Below, piece after piece: positions 60,948 through 64,000 of a DNA stretch of 64,000 nucleotides (its first letter is position 1; each line of letters begins with the position of its first letter). Made by a program: the position numbers and the translations under genes. The notes below the pieces were generated by a model. The model was not told the origin of the DNA, did not search any database, and was given only the letters and a program-made list of their open reading frames with translations. Source of the stretch: Rhodanobacteraceae bacterium (GTDB lineage Bacteria > Pseudomonadota > Gammaproteobacteria > Xanthomonadales > SZUA-5); the NCBI GenBank assembly GCA_024234055.1, contig JACKOW010000005.1, forward strand, positions 1 through 64,000. Direction: 5' to 3'.

Positions 60948-63149
60948 ATGCGAAAAACGGCAATGACAGCCGCTATCCTGGCTTTTGGTGTGCTCGCCGG
61001 ATGCGGTGAGAAATCAGAAGCGCCGGCACCGGCGGCGGTCAGCACAGCAGCACCCAAGCCGGCCAGCGACAATCCTCTGCTGGCCGAGTGGAGCGGCGAT
61101 TACGGCGGTGTGCCGCCCTTCGATCAGATGCAGGTGGCTGATCTGAAGCCGGCGCTGGAGAGTGCCATCGCCTCACATCTGGCAGAACTGGAGGCCATCG
61201 CCAATCAGAGCGAGCCGCCGACCTTCGAGAACACGCTGGTGGCGATGGAACGCTCCGGCGACCAGATTTCGCGGGCGCAGGTGTTCTTCGGCATCCTCGC
61301 GGGCAATGTGTCGACGCCCGAATTCCGCGCCATTCAGGGTGAACTGACCGCCATGTTCGCCGACTATCAATCGCGCATCGTCCAGAACGAGAAGCTCTTC
61401 AAACGCATCGAAGCGGTGCACAATGGATCAGAATTGGCCACGCTGCGCCCGGATCAGCAGCGCCTGGTACAGGTCAGCTATGACTTCTTCCGCAGCAATG
61501 GCGCGCAGCTGACCGGCCAGGCCCGCGAACGCTACGCCGCAATCAACAAGGAACTGGCGGCGCTGTCGACCCAGTTCTCCAACAACGTGCTGGCCGACGA
61601 GGAAGGCTACGTCACCTACCTGGACGAATCGCAACTGGGAGGGCTGCCCGAGTCCTTCACCAAGGCAGCCGCCGCGCTGGCGGAAGGCAAGGGTCAGCCA
61701 GGCAAGTACGCGGTGTTGAACACGCGCTCGTCGATGGATCCCTTCCTCACCTATTCCACCGAACGCGGTCTGCGCGAGCAAGTCTGGCGCCACTACTACA
61801 GCCGTGGCGACAACGGTGATGAGCGCGACAACAACGCCCTGATCAGCCAGATCCTGCAGCTGCGCCATGAGCGTTCAAGCCTGCTCGGTTTTGACAACTA
61901 TGCCCAGTGGCGTTTGCAGGACCGGATGGCGAAGACGCCGGAACGCGCCTTCGCGCTGATGGAGGCGGTGTGGCCGGCGGCGGTGTCGCGGGTGCAGGAA
62001 GAAGTGGCCGACATGCAGAAGATCGCCGACGCCGAGGGCGCCGGCATCACCATCGAGCCCTGGGATTATCGCTTCTATGCCGAAAAGGTGCGCACCGCGC
62101 GTTATGACTACGACAGCGAAGCGGTCAAGAAGTACCTGAATCTGGATCAGCTGACGCTGGCGATGTTCTACGTGGCCGGCGAACTCTTCGACTTCGATTT
62201 CGCGCCACTGCCGGAAGGCAAGGTACCGGTCTACCACCCCGACGTGAAGGTCTGGGAGGTCAAGCGCCGCAGCGATGGCTCGCTGGTGGGACTGTGGTAT
62301 CTCGATCCCTACGCGCGGCCGGGCAAGCGCTCGGGCGCCTGGGCGTCCAGCTATCGCAGCTACGACCGCCTGCACGGCGAGCCCAGCGTGCTGTCCAGCA
62401 ACAACTCCAATTTCATCAAGCCGGCCCCAGGCGAGCCGGTGCTGGTGTCCTGGGATGACGCCACCACCTTCTTCCACGAGTTCGGCCACGCCCTGCACGC
62501 GCTCTCGGCTCAGGTGGACTATCCCAGCCAGAACTGGGGCGTGCGCGACTACACCGAGTTCCAGTCGCAACTGCTGGAACGTTGGCTGTTCACCGAGCCG
62601 GTGGTCAACCAGTTCTTCCGCCACGTCGAAACCGGCGAGCCGATGCCCGCCGAGCTGATCGACAAGCTCAAGCAGTCGGCCAGTTTCAACAGCGGCTTCA
62701 GCACCATCGAGTATCTGGCCAGCGCGCTGATCGACCTGAGACTGCACATGGTGGATCCCACCGGCATCGACCCCGATGCCTTCGAGCGCGACACGCTCAG
62801 CGCCATGGGCATGCCCAAGGAACTGGTGATGCGTCACCGCACCCCGCACTTCGGCCATGTCTTTGCCAGCGAAGGCTATGCCGCCGGCTATTACGGCTAT
62901 CTCTGGGCCGAGGTGCTGACCGCCGATGCCGCCGAAGCCTTCGCGCAAGCGCCGGGCGGCTATTACGACAAGGATCTGGCGCAGAAGATGGTCAAGTACC
63001 TGTTCGCCGCCCGCAACACCATCGATCCTGCCGAGGCCTACCGCCAGTTCCGTGGCCGCGACGCCACCATCGACGCCCTGCTGCGCGATCGGGATTTCCC
63101 GACCGATGATGTCGGGCCCGATGACGCCGGCGCGATGACCGAGCGGTAG
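60948..63149 (+). CDS. dcp: M3-family oligopeptidase lipoprotein (peptidyl-dipeptidase Dcp-like)
   Basis: A 733-residue zinc peptidase. The N-terminus is a lipoprotein signal with lipobox LAGC (FGVLAGCGEKSEAP). The zinc motif FFHEFGHALHAL and the helical M3 fold segments (NTRSSMDPFLTYSTERGLRE, YLASALIDLRLHM, FGHVFASEGYAAGYYGYLWA) identify the Dcp/OpdA family. It removes dipeptides or cleaves short peptides in the periplasm. A strong ribosome site (TTGGAGGGG) fixes the start. Confidence 0.93.
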   Translation: MRKTAMTAAILAFGVLAGCGEKSEAPAPAAVSTAAPKPASDNPLLAEWSGDYGGVPPFDQMQVADLKPALESAIASHLAELEAIANQSEPPTFENTLVAMERSGDQISRAQVFFGILAGNVSTPEFRAIQGELTAMFADYQSRIVQNEKLFKRIEAVHNGSELATLRPDQQRLVQVSYDFFRSNGAQLTGQARERYAAINKELAALSTQFSNNVLADEEGYVTYLDESQLGGLPESFTKAAAALAEGKGQPGKYAVLNTRSSMDPFLTYSTERGLREQVWRHYYSRGDNGDERDNNALISQILQLRHERSSLLGFDNYAQWRLQDRMAKTPERAFALMEAVWPAAVSRVQEEVADMQKIADAEGAGITIEPWDYRFYAEKVRTARYDYDSEAVKKYLNLDQLTLAMFYVAGELFDFDFAPLPEGKVPVYHPDVKVWEVKRRSDGSLVGLWYLDPYARPGKRSGAWASSYRSYDRLHGEPSVLSSNNSNFIKPAPGEPVLVSWDDATTFFHEFGHALHALSAQVDYPSQNWGVRDYTEFQSQLLERWLFTEPVVNQFFRHVETGEPMPAELIDKLKQSASFNSGFSTIEYLASALIDLRLHMVDPTGIDPDAFERDTLSAMGMPKELVMRHRTPHFGHVFASEGYAAGYYGYLWAEVLTADAAEAFAQAPGGYYDKDLAQKMVKYLFAARNTIDPAEAYRQFRGRDATIDALLRDRDFPTDDVGPDDAGAMTER

Positions 63150-63180
63150 TTTGCCGCGGGCAGGTTCGACGCCCACGACG

Positions 63181-63204
63181 GTGGGAGCGGCTTCAGCCGC
63201 GATC
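63181..63204. repeat. REP-like element (single)
   Basis: GTGGGAGCGGCTTCAGCCGC followed by GATC: one unpaired copy of the REP-like family, 31 bp after the M3 peptidase stop. It forms a short hairpin on its own. Confidence 0.75.
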
Positions 63205-63291
63205 GGGAACCGCAGATTGTCCATGGCCATCACGGACAGGGTCCGCTTCCACTGACGGGCAAGCAGCGCCCACTTGGGCTAAGCTGGCTGC

Positions 63292-64000
63292 ATGACGCCA
63301 AGTCTGTCCAACACCCCTGCCCCTGCTGGCCACCGGCTGCTCCGCAGTATCTGGCTGTGTATGGTCCTGGTGCTGGCCTGGCCGGCGCTGGCCCAGGTCG
63401 CGGAAGCCGTGCCGACCACCGAGGCCGCCGCATCCGAGCCCAGCGGCAAGCCGGAAACCCCAGCGGAGGTCGACAAGCTGCGCGCGCAGTTGTTGGAGCG
63501 CTATGTCGATGCCGACCCGGCCGACCTCAAGGAATTGGGTCTGGCACTGGATGCGCTCAAGGAGGAGCTGGCGGTAGCGCCGCGTGATTTCGCGGTCGGC
63601 GAGCTCCCCGGCTTGCCGACCCGTGTGTCGCGGGCGTTGAACGTGGTCGAGAAACGGCGTTTGCTGCGGGCCGAACGGGATCTGCTGCGCGACACCGTCG
63701 AGCGCCTGCCGGCGCCGACCGCGGCGGCAGACACCGACACCATGGCAGCGACCCTTGAGTCGCTGTCGGCGCAGACCCGAAACCATGAGGCCGAACGCCT
63801 GCGCCAGGATCTGGTCGCCGCCGATGCCAGCCTCAAGGACATCAACGCCTTCCTTGATGAAGCTGCACTGCAGCTCAAGGCGGGCAAGGACGAGGTCCAG
63901 AGCTGGACCCAGACCGCCGCCAATCCGGTGGAGGATCTTGACCCCGCATCCTGGTCCGGCCTGCAGTCGGTGAGCGACGTGGCGCAGGCCGCCACCCGCT
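63292..64000 (+). CDS. Exported coiled-coil protein, N-terminal part (partial)
   Basis: The frame is open from ATG 63292 to the right edge, 236 residues so far. Residues 16-35 form a signal peptide (LLRSIWLCMVLVLAWPALAQ), and the remainder is Glu/Arg/Leu-rich helix (LGLALDALKEELAVAP, VVEKRRLLRAERDLLRDTVE). This is how the periplasmic domain of large MscS/MscK-type mechanosensitive channels begins, but the pore domain is outside the window, so the identity is a guess. Confidence 0.7.
   Translation, partial: MTPSLSNTPAPAGHRLLRSIWLCMVLVLAWPALAQVAEAVPTTEAAASEPSGKPETPAEVDKLRAQLLERYVDADPADLKELGLALDALKEELAVAPRDFAVGELPGLPTRVSRALNVVEKRRLLRAERDLLRDTVERLPAPTAAADTDTMAATLESLSAQTRNHEAERLRQDLVAADASLKDINAFLDEAALQLKAGKDEVQSWTQTAANPVEDLDPASWSGLQSVSDVAQAATR

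Overview
The window reads as chromosome of a high-GC gammaproteobacterium, most likely of the order Lysobacterales (Xanthomonadales). The support is PyrR-like/YebC/RuvC order, a ctaC-ctaD-small ORF-ctaG-ctaE oxidase operon behind a DUF2244 gene, many REP-like inverted repeats of the GTGGGAGCGG...CCGCGAT type, and secreted proteins ending in an F-x-N-G-F-E-like tail. No rRNA, tRNA or CRISPR array was seen. Species cannot be named from this sequence.

Layout: 1-4.1 kb holds an acyl-CoA dehydrogenase end, rlmM with a long basic tail, and a three-gene RiPP metallophore operon, hvfABC: precursor with ten EGKCG motifs, DUF692/MNIO oxidase, DUF2063 partner. It is followed by a ~125 bp tandem hairpin array. 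4.8-9.5 kb (minus strand) is the cytochrome c oxidase operon, including a 40-residue small ORF. 10-15.7 kb carries putA, a PyrR-like phosphoribosyltransferase, yebC and ruvC (TTG start, no ruvAB behind it). 15.9-20.8 kb is a three-gene MoxR AAA+ / unknown protein / zincin-VWA set whose spacers are full of low-complexity inverted repeats, one a near-perfect 39 bp stem. 21-32.5 kb holds two large secreted Cna-B-like repeat proteins around a CocE-type hydrolase, an alpha/beta hydrolase and an HD-type phosphohydrolase.

32.7-38.8 kb has a TPR-GGDEF protein, an exported Asp-box protein, and a photolyase with a DUF2256 zinc-ribbon gene. 39.4-41.5 kb is a mobile patch: a group II intron whose maturase frame runs into domain V, beside a ~245 bp element with 20 bp terminal inverted repeats; a second copy lies at 56.4 kb. 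41.7-45.3 kb holds a membrane GGDEF protein, three small membrane proteins and an RlmN/Cfr-family enzyme.

45.5-51.9 kb is a tightly overlapped minus-strand operon: KAS III, MBL-fold hydrolase, extended SDR, GT2, unknown protein, GT1. It looks like an uncharacterised lipid or glycolipid pathway. A 53-residue rubredoxin with Ser in place of one Cys ligand sits at its head. The rest has an M20 amidohydrolase, periplasmic asparaginase, an AT-richer SGNH protein of probable foreign origin, a patch of gene debris, an AraC-type membrane regulator, an S41-like protease, a fatty acid hydroxylase, an M3 oligopeptidase lipoprotein, and the start of an exported coiled-coil protein.

The best candidates for new biology are the KAS III-to-GT operon with its variant rubredoxin, the MoxR/unknown/VWA-zincin set, the ten-motif HvfA precursor, and the paired repeat proteins sharing a C-terminal tail.
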